Position numbers and translations under genes: made by a program. A DNA stretch of 38,617 nucleotides from Rhodoferax sp. Its GTDB lineage: Bacteria; Pseudomonadota; Gammaproteobacteria; Burkholderiales; Burkholderiaceae_C. The notes under the pieces were generated by a model. It ran no database searches. It had not been told where the DNA came from and worked only from the letters and a program-made list of their open reading frames with translations. Of this stretch, positions 18,173 to 26,044 are shown piece by piece. Each line of letters begins with the position of its first letter. Positions within the stretch are counted from its first letter, which is position 1. Location: the NCBI GenBank assembly GCA_016790475.1, contig JAEUOX010000223.1, positions 1-38,617 on the forward strand, written 5' to 3'.

Positions 18173-18469
18173 GTGTCCGAACCTGCAGCCATCCAACCCG
18201 ATCCGTCACCGGCCTGGTGGAAGTTCGGCCATGTCTGGCTGGTGCTGGCGGGGCCGCTGGTCGTCGTCGTGGCCAGCATCGTCACGCTGGTGCTGGCGGT
18301 GCGCCACCCGGACCCGGTGGTCGACGAAGACTACTACCGCAAGGGCGTGGAGATCAACAAGACACTGGGAGCGGCGCGGGCGAGTCTGGCGCCTGCCATG
18401 GCGGGCCGCAATCACGCGGCCACCGGCGTGGTGCCGCTGCCGCGCGAACAGGCGCCGGTCAAACCCTGA
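18173..18469 (+). CDS. ccoH: FixH-like cbb3 maturation protein
   Basis: A 98-residue protein, shorter than rhizobial FixH (about 150) but matching the betaproteobacterial type. It has one membrane segment (about residues 21-43, VWLVLAGPLVVVVASIVTLVLAV) and then the family motif HPDPVVDEDYYRKGVEINKT. CcoH/FixH proteins assist assembly of the oxidase and associate with CcoI and CcoN. The GTG at 18173 is preferred because GGAG lies five bases upstream; an in-frame GTG at 18158 lies too close to the terminator T-tract. The usual neighbour ccoG (rdxA/fixG) is absent between ccoP and this gene. It may be expressed mainly by read-through of the preceding terminator. Confidence 0.85.
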   Translation: MSEPAAIQPDPSPAWWKFGHVWLVLAGPLVVVVASIVTLVLAVRHPDPVVDEDYYRKGVEINKTLGAARASLAPAMAGRNHAATGVVPLPREQAPVKP

Positions 18470-18484
18470 ACCCGGTGACCCGGG

Positions 18485-18501
18485 GGGCGCTGCCGGCGCC
18501 C
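18485..18501. terminator. Possible stem-loop between convergent ccoH and fnr
   Basis: GGGCGC (18485-18490) and GCGCCC (18496-18501) can form a short GC hairpin with a 5-base loop in the 42-base gap between the two stops. It has no T-tract, so a terminator role is tentative. Confidence 0.3.
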
Positions 18502-18511
18502 TGGCGCCCGC

Positions 18512-19315
18512 TCAGGAATAGACCTGGGGATTGATGATTTCCTTGAGGGCGTCGGTGTTGAGGATGCGCACATGGCGCTGCTTCACCTCGACGATGCCTT
18601 CCTCGACGAACTTCGAGAACGTGCGGCTGACCGTCTCGAGCTTGAGGCCGAGGTAGCTGCCGATCTCCTCGCGCGTCATGCGCAGCACCAGCTCCGACTG
18701 CGAGAAGCCCCGGGCATGCAGGCGCTGCACCAGGTTCAGCAGGAAGGCCGCGAGGCGTTCCTCGGCGCGCATGCTGCCCAGCAGCAGCATCACGCCATGC
18801 TCGCGCACGATCTCGCGGCTCATGATCTTGTGCACGTGGCGCTGCAGCGCATGGATCTGGTTGGACAGGTCCTCGATGCGGTCGAAGGGCATCACGCAGA
18901 CCTCGGCGTCTTCGAGTGCGATCGCGTCGCAGGTGTGGACGTCGTTGACGATGCCGTCCAGCCCGACGATCTCGCCGGCCATCTGGAAGCCGGTGACCTG
19001 ATCGCGGCCATCCTCGGACGCAATGCAGGTCTTGAAGAACCCGGTGCGGATCGCATAGAGGCTCGTGAAGCGGTCCCCATTGCGGAACAGCGGTGCGCCC
19101 CGCTTGACCTTGCGCCGGTTGGCCACCAGGTCATCGATGCGGTCAAGCTCCTCATGGCTCAGGCCCAGCGGCATGCACAGCTCGCGCAGATTGCAGCCGG
19201 AGCAGGCCACCTTGATCGTGCCCCTGTTGACCGGAACGATCGGCGTCACGTGCCTCGCCGCAGCCTCGTTTGCGGCGGGCAGGTTGGTCGGATCATGGGG
19301 GCGTGGATTCAGCAT
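18512..19315 (-). CDS. fnr: FNR/ANR-type oxygen-sensing transcription regulator
   Basis: A 267-residue Crp/Fnr regulator. The N-terminal cluster motif CSGCNLRELC gives C38, C41 and C47 (C-x2-C-x5-C), and C140 in EVCVMPF is the fourth ligand, so it should carry an oxygen-labile [4Fe-4S] cluster. A cyclic-nucleotide-like sensor domain and dimer helix follow. The helix-turn-helix TREEIGSYLGLKLETVSRTF holds E227, S230 and R231, the residues that in E. coli FNR read TTGAT. The boxes before ccoI, ccoN and hemN fit this specificity, so it probably controls them. Its start has an AGGAG site. A second, weaker box lies 9 bases upstream, over the predicted transcription start, which suggests autoregulation. 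Confidence 0.96.
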   Translation of the reverse strand: MLNPRPHDPTNLPAANEAAARHVTPIVPVNRGTIKVACSGCNLRELCMPLGLSHEELDRIDDLVANRRKVKRGAPLFRNGDRFTSLYAIRTGFFKTCIASEDGRDQVTGFQMAGEIVGLDGIVNDVHTCDAIALEDAEVCVMPFDRIEDLSNQIHALQRHVHKIMSREIVREHGVMLLLGSMRAEERLAAFLLNLVQRLHARGFSQSELVLRMTREEIGSYLGLKLETVSRTFSKFVEEGIVEVKQRHVRILNTDALKEIINPQVYS

Positions 19316-19323
19316 GGTTGCTC

Positions 19324-19337
19324 CTGATATGGGTCAA
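19324..19337 (-). promoter_or_regulatory. Weak FNR-like box over the fnr start (possible autorepression)
   Basis: On the minus strand this reads TTGACCCATATCAG, two mismatches from TTGAT-N4-ATCAA. Its centre (19330.5) coincides with the start predicted for fnr (about 19330) if the box at 19365-19378 acts at -41.5 with the -10 CACAAT (19342-19337). A bound regulator here would block RNA polymerase or the ribosome site. Confidence 0.5.
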
Positions 19338-19364
19338 TTGTGCCGCGCGGTGGTTGCCATTCGA

Positions 19365-19378
19365 TTGATGCAGATCAA
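19365..19378. promoter_or_regulatory. Perfect FNR box between fnr and hemN
   Basis: TTGATGCAGATCAA matches the FNR/ANR consensus TTGAT-N4-ATCAA exactly. At -41.5 on the plus strand it predicts a hemN start near 19413 with -10 CACATT (19401-19406). At -41.5 on the minus strand it predicts an fnr start near 19330 with -10 CACAAT. The same bidirectional geometry occurs between uspA and ccoI. Confidence 0.85.
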
Positions 19379-19431
19379 GCTGCGGGCAGGGGGCCTCAGG
19401 CACATTGTCGCCATTGTCCGAGGAGAACTCC

Positions 19432-20829
19432 ATGCCTGCAGCCGCGTCCGAACCCGTGTCCCCCGAACTGCTGCGCCGATTCGACGTGGCCGGGCCACGC
19501 TACACATCGTATCCGACCGCAGACCGCTTCGTCGAAGCCTTCACGGATCAGGACTACCTGCGCGCGCTGCAGCAGCGCCGCTCGGGCGCGGCGGCCATGA
19601 CAATGCCACTGTCGCTGTACGTGCATATCCCGTTCTGCGAGTCGGTCTGCTACTACTGCGCCTGCAACAAGGTGATCACGCGCCACCACGACAAGGCCAC
19701 CGCCTATCTGCGCTATCTGGGCCGGGAGGTGGACCTGCACACCGAGCATCTGGGCCTGGGGCAGACCGTCACGCAGCTGCACCTGGGGGGTGGCAGCCCG
19801 ACCTTCCTCAGCGACGACGAACTGCGCTCCCTGATGGGCATGCTCAAGCGCAGCTTCCGGCTGGCTCCGGGCGGCGAATACTCGATCGAGGTGGATCCGC
19901 GCACGGTCGATGCCCGGCGCCTGGACACATTGGCCGAGCTCGGCTTCAACCGGCTGAGCTTCGGCGTGCAGGATTTCGATCCAGCCGTGCAGAAGGCGGT
20001 GCACCGGGTGCAGCCGGCCGAGCAGGTGTTCGCGCTGGTCGCGGCCGCTCGCGAGCGCGGCTTCGATTCGGTGAACGTCGACCTGATCTACGGGCTGCCG
20101 CTGCAGACGCCGGAGTCCTTCGGTCGCACGCTGCAGCAGGTCACCGAGCTGCGCCCGGACCGGGTGGCCCTGTATGCCTATGCGCACCTGCCGGAGCGCT
20201 TCAAGCCGCAGCGCCGCATCGCGGCGGTCGACCTGCCGAATGCGCCGTCCAAGGTCGCGATGCTGGCCCAGTCACTGGCCGCGATGATCTCCTCCGGCTA
20301 TGTGTATGTGGGCATGGACCACTTCGCGCTGCCGAACGACCCGCTGGCGGTGGCCAAGCGGCAGGGTCGCCTGCACCGCAACTTCCAGGGCTACAGCACG
20401 CAGCCGGACTGCGACCTGATCGCGCTGGGCGTGTCCTCGATCGGCCGCATCGGCGCCACCTACAGCCAGAATGCCAGGACGCTGGACGAGTACTACGACG
20501 CGCTGGACCATGGCCGCTTCCCGGTGGTGCGCGGGCTGGCGCTGACGCGCGACGACCTGATCCGCCGGGCCGTGATCATGTCGCTGATGTGCCAGGGCCA
20601 ATGGCTGTTCGAGTCGATCGATCTGGCCTGGCTCGTCGACTCCCGCAGCTACTTCGCCAGCGAGCTGGAGACCCTGCGCGGACTGTGCGACCAGGGCCTG
20701 GTCACGATCGACGAGACCGGTGTGCAGGTCACGCCGATGGGCTGGTTCTTCGTGCGGGCCGTCGCGATGGTGTTCGACCGCTACCTGCAGACCGACCGCA
20801 CCCGGGCACGCTTCTCGAAAATCATCTAG
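19432..20829 (+). CDS. hemN: Oxygen-independent coproporphyrinogen III oxidase
   Basis: A radical-SAM enzyme that decarboxylates coproporphyrinogen III to protoporphyrinogen IX without O2, supplying heme under low oxygen. Of its 465 residues, IPFCESVCYYCACNK holds C69, C73 and C76 for the [4Fe-4S] cluster, plus C78 as in E. coli HemN, which distinguishes true HemN from HemW (which lacks this Cys). The N-terminus RRFDVAGPRYTSYPTADRF is characteristic. Later motifs are HLGGGSPTFL, DPRTVD and DLIYGLPLQT. The start at 19432 has a GAGGAG site; upstream in-frame TTG codons are rejected. A perfect FNR box upstream predicts anaerobic induction. The gene below begins 10 bases after its stop. Confidence 0.97.
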   Translation: MPAAASEPVSPELLRRFDVAGPRYTSYPTADRFVEAFTDQDYLRALQQRRSGAAAMTMPLSLYVHIPFCESVCYYCACNKVITRHHDKATAYLRYLGREVDLHTEHLGLGQTVTQLHLGGGSPTFLSDDELRSLMGMLKRSFRLAPGGEYSIEVDPRTVDARRLDTLAELGFNRLSFGVQDFDPAVQKAVHRVQPAEQVFALVAAARERGFDSVNVDLIYGLPLQTPESFGRTLQQVTELRPDRVALYAYAHLPERFKPQRRIAAVDLPNAPSKVAMLAQSLAAMISSGYVYVGMDHFALPNDPLAVAKRQGRLHRNFQGYSTQPDCDLIALGVSSIGRIGATYSQNARTLDEYYDALDHGRFPVVRGLALTRDDLIRRAVIMSLMCQGQWLFESIDLAWLVDSRSYFASELETLRGLCDQGLVTIDETGVQVTPMGWFFVRAVAMVFDRYLQTDRTRARFSKII

Positions 20830-20839
20830 AGTCCGCCGG

Positions 20840-21520
20840 ATGCAGAGTTCCCTGGCGCTGACCGCCTTGCTGATGGGCCTGGCGGGCGGGCCCCACTGTG
20901 TCGCGATGTGTGGTGCCGCCTGTGCCGGCATCGGGCGCGCGGCCGGCGGGCGCGCGACGGTCGCGATGTGGACCTTCCAGGGCGGCCGTGTCGCCGGTTA
21001 TGCGGCGCTGGGCGCGGTGGCGGCGGCCACGATGCAGGGCCTGGGCTGGCTGACCACGCAATCGGCCGCCGTGCGTCCGGTCTGGACGCTGTTTCATGTG
21101 GCAGCCGCGGTGCTCGGCCTGCTGCTGCTGTTCAACGCGCGCCAGCCGGTCTGGATGGAGGGCGCCGGGCGCGCCGTCTGGAACCGTGCGCGGACCTGGG
21201 TCGGCCAGCACCAGGTCGGCGCGCCGCTGCTGATGGGCACGGTCTGGGCCCTGCTGCCCTGCGGTCTGCTGTACTCGGCCCTGCTGGTGGCCACGCTGAG
21301 CGCGGATGTGCTGCAAGGGGCGGTGGTGATGGCCCTGTTCGCGCTGGGCACCAGCGTTTCGATGATGGCCGGCCCCTGGCTGTGGCTGCGCTTGCGCGGC
21401 GCCGGGTCCGGGCAGTGGGGCGTGCGGCTGGCCGGGTTGTCGCTGGCGGTGATGTCCGGTTGGGCGATCTGGATGGGTCTGGTGCACGACACCGCGCCCT
21501 GGTGCGTCACGCCGCCGTGA
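20840..21520 (+). CDS. DsbD_2/UreH-like membrane protein with paired Cys motifs
   Basis: A 226-residue inner-membrane protein with about six helices, in two related halves. The first half has AGGPHCVAMCGAACAG (HCxxMC) and the second WALLPCGLLYSALLV; both are typical of the family called sulfite exporter TauE/SafE-like or DsbD-type transmembrane region (PF13386) that accompanies cbb3 genes in many proteobacteria. H19, C20, M23 and C24 could handle copper or electrons across the membrane; the function is not established. It is probably cotranscribed with hemN (10-base gap) under the FNR box at 19365. The frame is open upstream inside hemN, but ATG 20840 gives the first helix directly. No strong ribosome site is seen. 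Confidence 0.85.
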   Translation: MQSSLALTALLMGLAGGPHCVAMCGAACAGIGRAAGGRATVAMWTFQGGRVAGYAALGAVAAATMQGLGWLTTQSAAVRPVWTLFHVAAAVLGLLLLFNARQPVWMEGAGRAVWNRARTWVGQHQVGAPLLMGTVWALLPCGLLYSALLVATLSADVLQGAVVMALFALGTSVSMMAGPWLWLRLRGAGSGQWGVRLAGLSLAVMSGWAIWMGLVHDTAPWCVTPP

Positions 21521-21535
21521 CCGGTGGCCGCCCGC

Positions 21536-21712
21536 TCAGGGCCGCACGTTGAAATCGATCGAGTACAGGTACCACAGGATCAGCATCGGGATCAGCACCG
21601 GGATGGCCATGCCGACGAAGGTCAGGGCCGTCATCAGGAACACGCCCATGTCGGCGAACCAGGACTTCGCCAGTTCGATCAGGTCGACGTTCCAGAACCG
21701 CTGCTGCTTCAT
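21536..21712 (-). CDS. Small membrane protein of unknown function
   Basis: A 58-residue protein, MKQQRFWNVDLIELAKSW..., with one long or two short membrane segments (about residues 22-50, FVGMAIPVLIPMLILWYLY) and an amphipathic N-terminal helix rich in Trp and Phe. Coding is supported by almost uniform G/C in third positions and by the well-formed hydrophobic segment; no family is recognised. A GTG at 21730 would add six residues. The ATG at 21712 is preferred for its typical small-protein N-terminus, though GGGAG lies very close to it. It is convergent with the hemN-linked membrane protein (15-base gap) and 60 bases downstream of the NUDIX gene on the same strand. Its job cannot be told from sequence. 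Confidence 0.65.
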   Translation of the reverse strand: MKQQRFWNVDLIELAKSWFADMGVFLMTALTFVGMAIPVLIPMLILWYLYSIDFNVRP

Positions 21713-21772
21713 GCTCCCACCCCGGACCACCGCACACCGCGCGCGGCATCAGCGTGTTTTATAGCGCCTTCA

Positions 21773-22318
21773 TCAGGCGATGTCGATACTGTGGATCAAC
21801 AGCCGGCCGGCGCGCCGATCGGCGAAGTAGCGCTCCAGCGTTTCCTTGACGGTCCGGAAGGCGATCTCGTCCCAGGGGATGTCGGCCTCCTCGAACAGGC
21901 GGGCTTCCATGGTCTCGTGGCCGGGGTCGAACTGGTCGTTCAGCAGACGGGCGGTGTAGAAGAGGTGCACTTGGCCGACGCGGGCCACGTTCAGGATCGA
22001 GAACAGGCCCTCCATCTCGAAGTTCGCACCGGCCTCTTCCTGCGTCTCGCGGGCCGCGCCCTGGGCGGTCGTCTCCTGCAGTTCCATGAAGCCGGCCGGC
22101 AGCGTCCACTTGCCCTTGCGCGGCTCGATGTTGCGCTTGCACAGCAGGACCTTGCTGCCCAGGTGCGGCACGGTGCCCACCACGTTCAGCGGGTTCTCGT
22201 AGTGGATGGTGTGGCACTGCGGGCACACCGCGCGCTGCCGCGTGTCGCCGTCGTCGGGGATGCGGTAGACCACGGCGGTGCCGCAGTTCTTGCAGTGCTT
22301 GATCGGGCTGTGGAACAT
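21773..22318 (-). CDS. NUDIX hydrolase with N-terminal zinc ribbon
   Basis: A 181-residue protein. Residues 9-35 form a zinc ribbon (CKNC at 9-12, CPQC at 32-35; Nudix_N_2 type). The complete Nudix box G-x5-E-x7-REUxEExGU follows: GFMELQETTAQGAARETQEEAG starts at residue 76. Enzymes of this architecture hydrolyse nucleoside diphosphate derivatives such as ADP-ribose, NADH or FAD; the substrate here is unknown. The start MFHSPIKHCKNCG at 22318 is preferred to the upstream in-frame ATG at 22369, because the extra residues would overlap a hairpin after dctP and are not family-like. It is downstream of the TRAP operon on the same strand. Confidence 0.9.
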   Translation of the reverse strand: MFHSPIKHCKNCGTAVVYRIPDDGDTRQRAVCPQCHTIHYENPLNVVGTVPHLGSKVLLCKRNIEPRKGKWTLPAGFMELQETTAQGAARETQEEAGANFEMEGLFSILNVARVGQVHLFYTARLLNDQFDPGHETMEARLFEEADIPWDEIAFRTVKETLERYFADRRAGRLLIHSIDIA

Positions 22319-22358
22319 GGACCCAGTGTAGTTTGAATGCGGCACCGGCCCGGCCACT

Positions 22359-22388
22359 GGCCCCGCCAAGACCCCACCGGCGGGGGCC
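22359..22388 (-). terminator. Possible terminator hairpin after the TRAP receptor gene
   Basis: On the minus strand GGCCCCCGCC pairs with GGCGGGGCC (one bulged base), with an 11-base loop, starting 1 base after the dctP-like stop. No T-tract follows, so termination would be weak or factor-dependent. It lies between the TRAP operon and the NUDIX gene. Confidence 0.4.
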
Positions 22389-22389
22389 G

Positions 22390-23451
22390 TCAGGCCTTGC
22401 GCACCGGCCCGCCCTTGCCGTGCTTGTCGATCAGCGCGCGGGCGGTGTCGAGCAACTTGCGGCCGTCATGGCCGCGCTTGTTCATGTCCTCGACCCATTC
22501 CACCTCGATCGCGCGCGACTTGCGGCGGAACTCCTGGGCCTCCGCGACGCTGACCGTGAAGATCGTGTTCTTGCGGTCCACCGCCGCCTTGCGGCCCAGC
22601 GGATCGTTGTCCTGCTGGATCTTGCCGAGCCAGGCCGAGGTAGCCATGCCGGAGTTGTTGTCGATCACCTTCTTCAGGTCGGGCGGCAGCGACGCATAAC
22701 GCGCCTTGTTCATCGCCATCACGAAGGTGGTGGTGTACAGCGACCCGCCGGCCGGATCGAATTCGGCGTGGTACTTCGTCAGCTCATGCACCTTCACCGA
22801 GGGCACGACCTCCCAGGGGATCACGCAGCCGTTGATCGTGCCCTTGCTCAGCGCGTCCGGAATGCCGGGCAGCGGCATGCCCACCGGCGTCGCGCCCAGG
22901 GTGCCCAGCAGCTTGGTCACCTGCCGGGTCGGTGCCCGCAGCTTGAGCCCCCGCAGGTCGGCCACCGACTGCACCGGCTTGTCGATGGTGTGGATCACGC
23001 CGGGGCCGTGCACATGCAGGGCGAGCACCTGCGTGTCCTTGAACTCGTCGGCGGCGGCGGTCTGCACATACTCCCAGTAGGCCTTGGAAGTCGCCTCCGC
23101 GTTGTTCATCATGAACGGCAGTTCGAACACCTCCACCCGCGGGAAGCGCCCGGCGGTGTTGCCCGGCAGCGTCCAGATGATGTCGACGACGCCGTCCTTC
23201 GCCTGGTCGTACAGTTGCACCGGCGTGCCGCCAAGCTGCATGGCCGGGTAGCCCTCGAAGCGGATCCGCCCGCCGGACTCCTTCTCGACCTTCTCCATCC
23301 AGGGCTTGTGCATCGTCAGCCAGACGCTGGACTGCGGCGCCATGAAGGTGTGGAACTTCAGCGTGATGGTCTGCTGGGCCAGGGCCTGCACGGCGGGTGC
23401 GGCCAGCAGCGCGGCGGTGGAGGACTGGAGCAGGGTGCGGCGACGGATCAT
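22390..23451 (-). CDS. TRAP transporter solute-binding protein (DctP family)
   Basis: A 353-residue periplasmic receptor. The signal peptide MIRRRTLLQSSTAALLAAPAV has an Arg-Arg pair before a hydrophobic core (possible Tat export) and ends near ALA-QQ. The mature part has family motifs: KFHTFMAPQSSVWLT, FEGYPAMQLGG, YDQAKDGVVDIIW and the conserved Arg region LRGLKLRAPTRQV. This conserved Arg normally binds the ligand carboxylate, so an organic acid is the likely cargo. It is the last gene of a probable operon with dctM- and dctQ-like genes and FAH-, ABM- and pirin-like genes upstream. The gap to dctM is 66 bases, and there is no GG-rich start conflict at 23451. Confidence 0.93.
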   Translation of the reverse strand: MIRRRTLLQSSTAALLAAPAVQALAQQTITLKFHTFMAPQSSVWLTMHKPWMEKVEKESGGRIRFEGYPAMQLGGTPVQLYDQAKDGVVDIIWTLPGNTAGRFPRVEVFELPFMMNNAEATSKAYWEYVQTAAADEFKDTQVLALHVHGPGVIHTIDKPVQSVADLRGLKLRAPTRQVTKLLGTLGATPVGMPLPGIPDALSKGTINGCVIPWEVVPSVKVHELTKYHAEFDPAGGSLYTTTFVMAMNKARYASLPPDLKKVIDNNSGMATSAWLGKIQQDNDPLGRKAAVDRKNTIFTVSVAEAQEFRRKSRAIEVEWVEDMNKRGHDGRKLLDTARALIDKHGKGGPVRKA

Positions 23452-23517
23452 GGCGGTCTCCCAAAAAGTGCCGCAACGGTACCGGATTTCCGCCCGCGGG
23501 CCTGCCCGGATTAACCC

Positions 23518-24837
23518 TCAGGCGATGTAGCGCACCAGCCCCAGCGACAGACCCGGAAAGAACAGCAGCAGCAGCGTGCGCAGCACGTCACTGGCCAGGA
23601 AGGGCAGCACGCCGCGGTAGCTCTCGGCGATCGGAACACCGCGCGCCATGCCATTGACGACATAGACGTTCAGGCCGACCGGAGGCGCCAGCAGGCCGAA
23701 GCCGACCGTCATCAGCACCATGATGCCGAACCAGATTGCCACCGATTCCTTGGGCAGACCGAAATCCAGCCCCATCACGACCGGGAAGAAGATCGGGATC
23801 GTCAGCAGGATCATCGACAGCTCGTCCATCACGGCGCCCAGCACCACATAGAACAGCAGGATCGCCGAGACCACCATCAGCGGCGCCATGTTCCAGCCCT
23901 GCACGGCGGCGGCGAGCTGGGCTGGCACCTGCGTCAGCGCCAGCGCCGCGTTCATCAGGTCGGCGCCGAGGAAGATCAGGAAGATCATCGCCGAGCCCTC
24001 GGCCGTCGCCAGGAAACATTGCTGCAGCGTGGCCAGCGTCAGTTCCCGCAGGGCCAGCGCGGCCAGGAAGGTGGCGCCGGCACCGACTGCCGCACCCTCG
24101 GTCGGCGTGAACAGGCCGCCATAGATGCCGCCGAACACCAGAAGGAAGATCACCATGATCGGCAGCACGCCGCGCAGCATCTGCGCCGACAGGGCCGGCG
24201 CCGGGCCGGCGTCCCGCGGCGCATGGCCGGGCACGAGCCGCACATAGATGCCGATCGCGAGGATGTAGCCCAGCATCGCAAGCAGGCCCGGCACCATCGC
24301 GGCCGCGAACAGCTTGGCGATGTTCTGTTCGGCCAGGATCGCGTAGATCACCAGCGGTACCGACGGCGGGATCAGGATGCCCAGCGTGCCGCCGGCGGCC
24401 AGCGTGCCGGTGGCCAGGCGGCCGGAATAGCCGTGGCGCTGCATCTCCGGCAGCGCGACCGAGGTGATCGTGGCCGCGGTGGCGACCGAGGAGCCGCAGA
24501 TCGCACCGAAGGCCGCGCTGGCCAGCACCGCGGCCATCGCCAGCCCGCCCTGGAAGCGGCCCATCACCGCACTCGCGAACGCGAACAGCGCGCGCGAGAT
24601 GCCGCCCTGCGTCGCAAACTGGCCCATCAGGATGAACAGCGGGATCACCGACAGGTCGTAGCTCGCGAAGCGGGCGAAGGTCTGCGTGTTCAGGAAACTG
24701 GCCAGCGGCGCCCAGCCGGACTGCGCGACATAGCCGGTCGCGCCGGCGACGAACATCGCGATCGCGATCGGCACCCGGATCGCCATCAGCACCAGCATGA
24801 TGGCGAAGATCATCAGCGTCAGCAGCAGGGGCGTCAC
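23518..24837 (-). CDS. TRAP transporter large permease (DctM family)
   Basis: A 439-residue integral membrane protein with about 12 helices; it is the sodium- or proton-coupled translocation subunit of a TRAP transporter. Recognisable segments include RVPIAIAMFVAGATGY, ASAAFGAICGSSVATAATI (the glycine- and serine-rich substrate loop typical of DctM), GGTLGILIPPSVPLVIYAI and the C-terminal PPVGLNVYVVNG. The GTG at 24837 is chosen because it overlaps the DctQ stop by four bases (GTGA) and gives the usual length. The open frame continues upstream to 25128, but that stretch is only a shadow of dctQ. Confidence 0.94.
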   Translation of the reverse strand: MTPLLLTLMIFAIMLVLMAIRVPIAIAMFVAGATGYVAQSGWAPLASFLNTQTFARFASYDLSVIPLFILMGQFATQGGISRALFAFASAVMGRFQGGLAMAAVLASAAFGAICGSSVATAATITSVALPEMQRHGYSGRLATGTLAAGGTLGILIPPSVPLVIYAILAEQNIAKLFAAAMVPGLLAMLGYILAIGIYVRLVPGHAPRDAGPAPALSAQMLRGVLPIMVIFLLVFGGIYGGLFTPTEGAAVGAGATFLAALALRELTLATLQQCFLATAEGSAMIFLIFLGADLMNAALALTQVPAQLAAAVQGWNMAPLMVVSAILLFYVVLGAVMDELSMILLTIPIFFPVVMGLDFGLPKESVAIWFGIMVLMTVGFGLLAPPVGLNVYVVNGMARGVPIAESYRGVLPFLASDVLRTLLLLFFPGLSLGLVRYIA

Positions 24838-25310
24838 GCCGGCTCCTCCGCCGTGCCCGGACCCAGCGCCTGCCACAGTGCGATGCAGCCGGTCAGCAGC
24901 AGCGGCGGCACGATGGCGGCATAGACCACCCACTCCGGGAACCCGAGGATCATCGTGCCGGAGTGGCTGTCCCAGGCATTCAGGCCGCCCAGCGTGGAGC
25001 GCCAGGCCAGCAGCAGCATCACCAGCGCCAGCAGCAGGGCGCCCAGGCGGTCCAGCCGCCGGTTCGTGGCGGCTGACGCCCGCGCCGTGAAGAAGTCCAC
25101 GATGATGTTGCCGCGGCGCACCTGGCACCAGGGCAGGAACAGTGCGATCGCGGCACCGGCGGCGACGCCGGTGAGCTCGAAGTCTCCGGCCAGCGTCAGG
25201 CCGATCGTGTTGCGTCCGATCAGGCTCGCGCAGGTCAGCAGCGTGATCACCGTCAGCAGCAGCCCGCCGGCCACGGCGCAGGCCCGGGCCAGGGATTCGA
25301 GCGCGCGCAT
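24834..25310 (-). CDS. TRAP transporter small permease (DctQ family)
   Basis: A 158-residue membrane protein with four helices, typical of DctQ. The motifs GGLLLTVITLLTCASLIGRNTIG and FLPWCQVRRGNIIVDFF are characteristic (the second is the family signature near helix 2). It pairs with DctM in the membrane. It starts 19 bases after the FAH-like gene stop and overlaps dctM by four bases, supporting one operon that joins transport with the hydrolase. No strong ribosome site is visible at the ATG, so translational coupling is likely. Confidence 0.9.
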   Translation of the reverse strand: MRALESLARACAVAGGLLLTVITLLTCASLIGRNTIGLTLAGDFELTGVAAGAAIALFLPWCQVRRGNIIVDFFTARASAATNRRLDRLGALLLALVMLLLAWRSTLGGLNAWDSHSGTMILGFPEWVVYAAIVPPLLLTGCIALWQALGPGTAEEPA

Positions 25311-25329
25311 CGGGGACAGATCGGCGGCG

Positions 25330-26025
25330 TCAGCGCACCCGCACGCGGATCGGCTCCAGGCCGGTCACGCCGCCGCTCAGCACGTCACCCGCGACGACGG
25401 CGGCCACGCCCTCCGGCGTACCGGTGTAGATCAGGTCCCCGGGCTGCAGCGTCCAGGCGGCTGACAGGTGCTCGATCGTCTCGGCAATGTTCCAGATCAG
25501 CTTGGCCACGCTGCTGCGCTGGCGGTCCTGCCCGTTGACCTGCACAAAGATCTCCGCCTGCGCCACATCGCCGGCCTGGGCCGCCGGCGTGATCGGGCCG
25601 ATCGGCGCCGACTGCTCGAAGGCCTTGCCGATGCACCAGGGGCGGCCCTGTTTCTTCATGTCGTTCTGCAGGTCGCGCCGCGTCATGTCCAGCCCGACGG
25701 CATAACCGAACACATGGGACAGCGCGTCGGCGGCGCGGATCGCGCGACCGCCCCGGCCGATCGCGACCACCAGCTCGATCTCATGGTGCAGGTTCTTCGT
25801 CAGGCTCGGGTAGTCGATCACCGCCTCGCCGCCGGCGGGCACCACGACCACCGCATCGGCCGGCTTCATGAAGAAGAACGGCGGTTCCCGGCCGGTGAAG
25901 CCCATCTCCTTGGCGTGTTCCTCGTAGTTGCGGCCGACGCAGTAGATACGGTGCACCGGAAAGGCCGCGTCCTGGCCGCGCACCGGCACGGCGACGGTCG
26001 GGCTGGGGGGAAAGACAAAGTTCAT
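25330..26025 (-). CDS. Fumarylacetoacetate hydrolase (FAH) family protein
   Basis: A 231-residue enzyme of the FAH superfamily. GRNYEEHAKE (31-40) is the family start motif, and the metal ligands are visible as E82 and E84 (HHEIELVVAIG) and D113 (VGLDMTRRDLQ). The C-terminal LQPGDLIYTGTPEGVA is diagnostic. Relatives hydrolyse C-C bonds in fumarylpyruvate or acylpyruvates, or decarboxylate oxaloacetate-like acids. The nearest by motif and length are fumarylpyruvate hydrolase and acylpyruvase types, but the substrate cannot be fixed. The ATG at 26025 has a GGAGCC ribosome site. Its place beside TRAP genes suggests it acts on the imported acid or its product. Confidence 0.92.
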   Translation of the reverse strand: MNFVFPPSPTVAVPVRGQDAAFPVHRIYCVGRNYEEHAKEMGFTGREPPFFFMKPADAVVVVPAGGEAVIDYPSLTKNLHHEIELVVAIGRGGRAIRAADALSHVFGYAVGLDMTRRDLQNDMKKQGRPWCIGKAFEQSAPIGPITPAAQAGDVAQAEIFVQVNGQDRQRSSVAKLIWNIAETIEHLSAAWTLQPGDLIYTGTPEGVAAVVAGDVLSGGVTGLEPIRVRVR

Positions 26026-26044
26026 CAGAGGCTCCTTGGATGGG

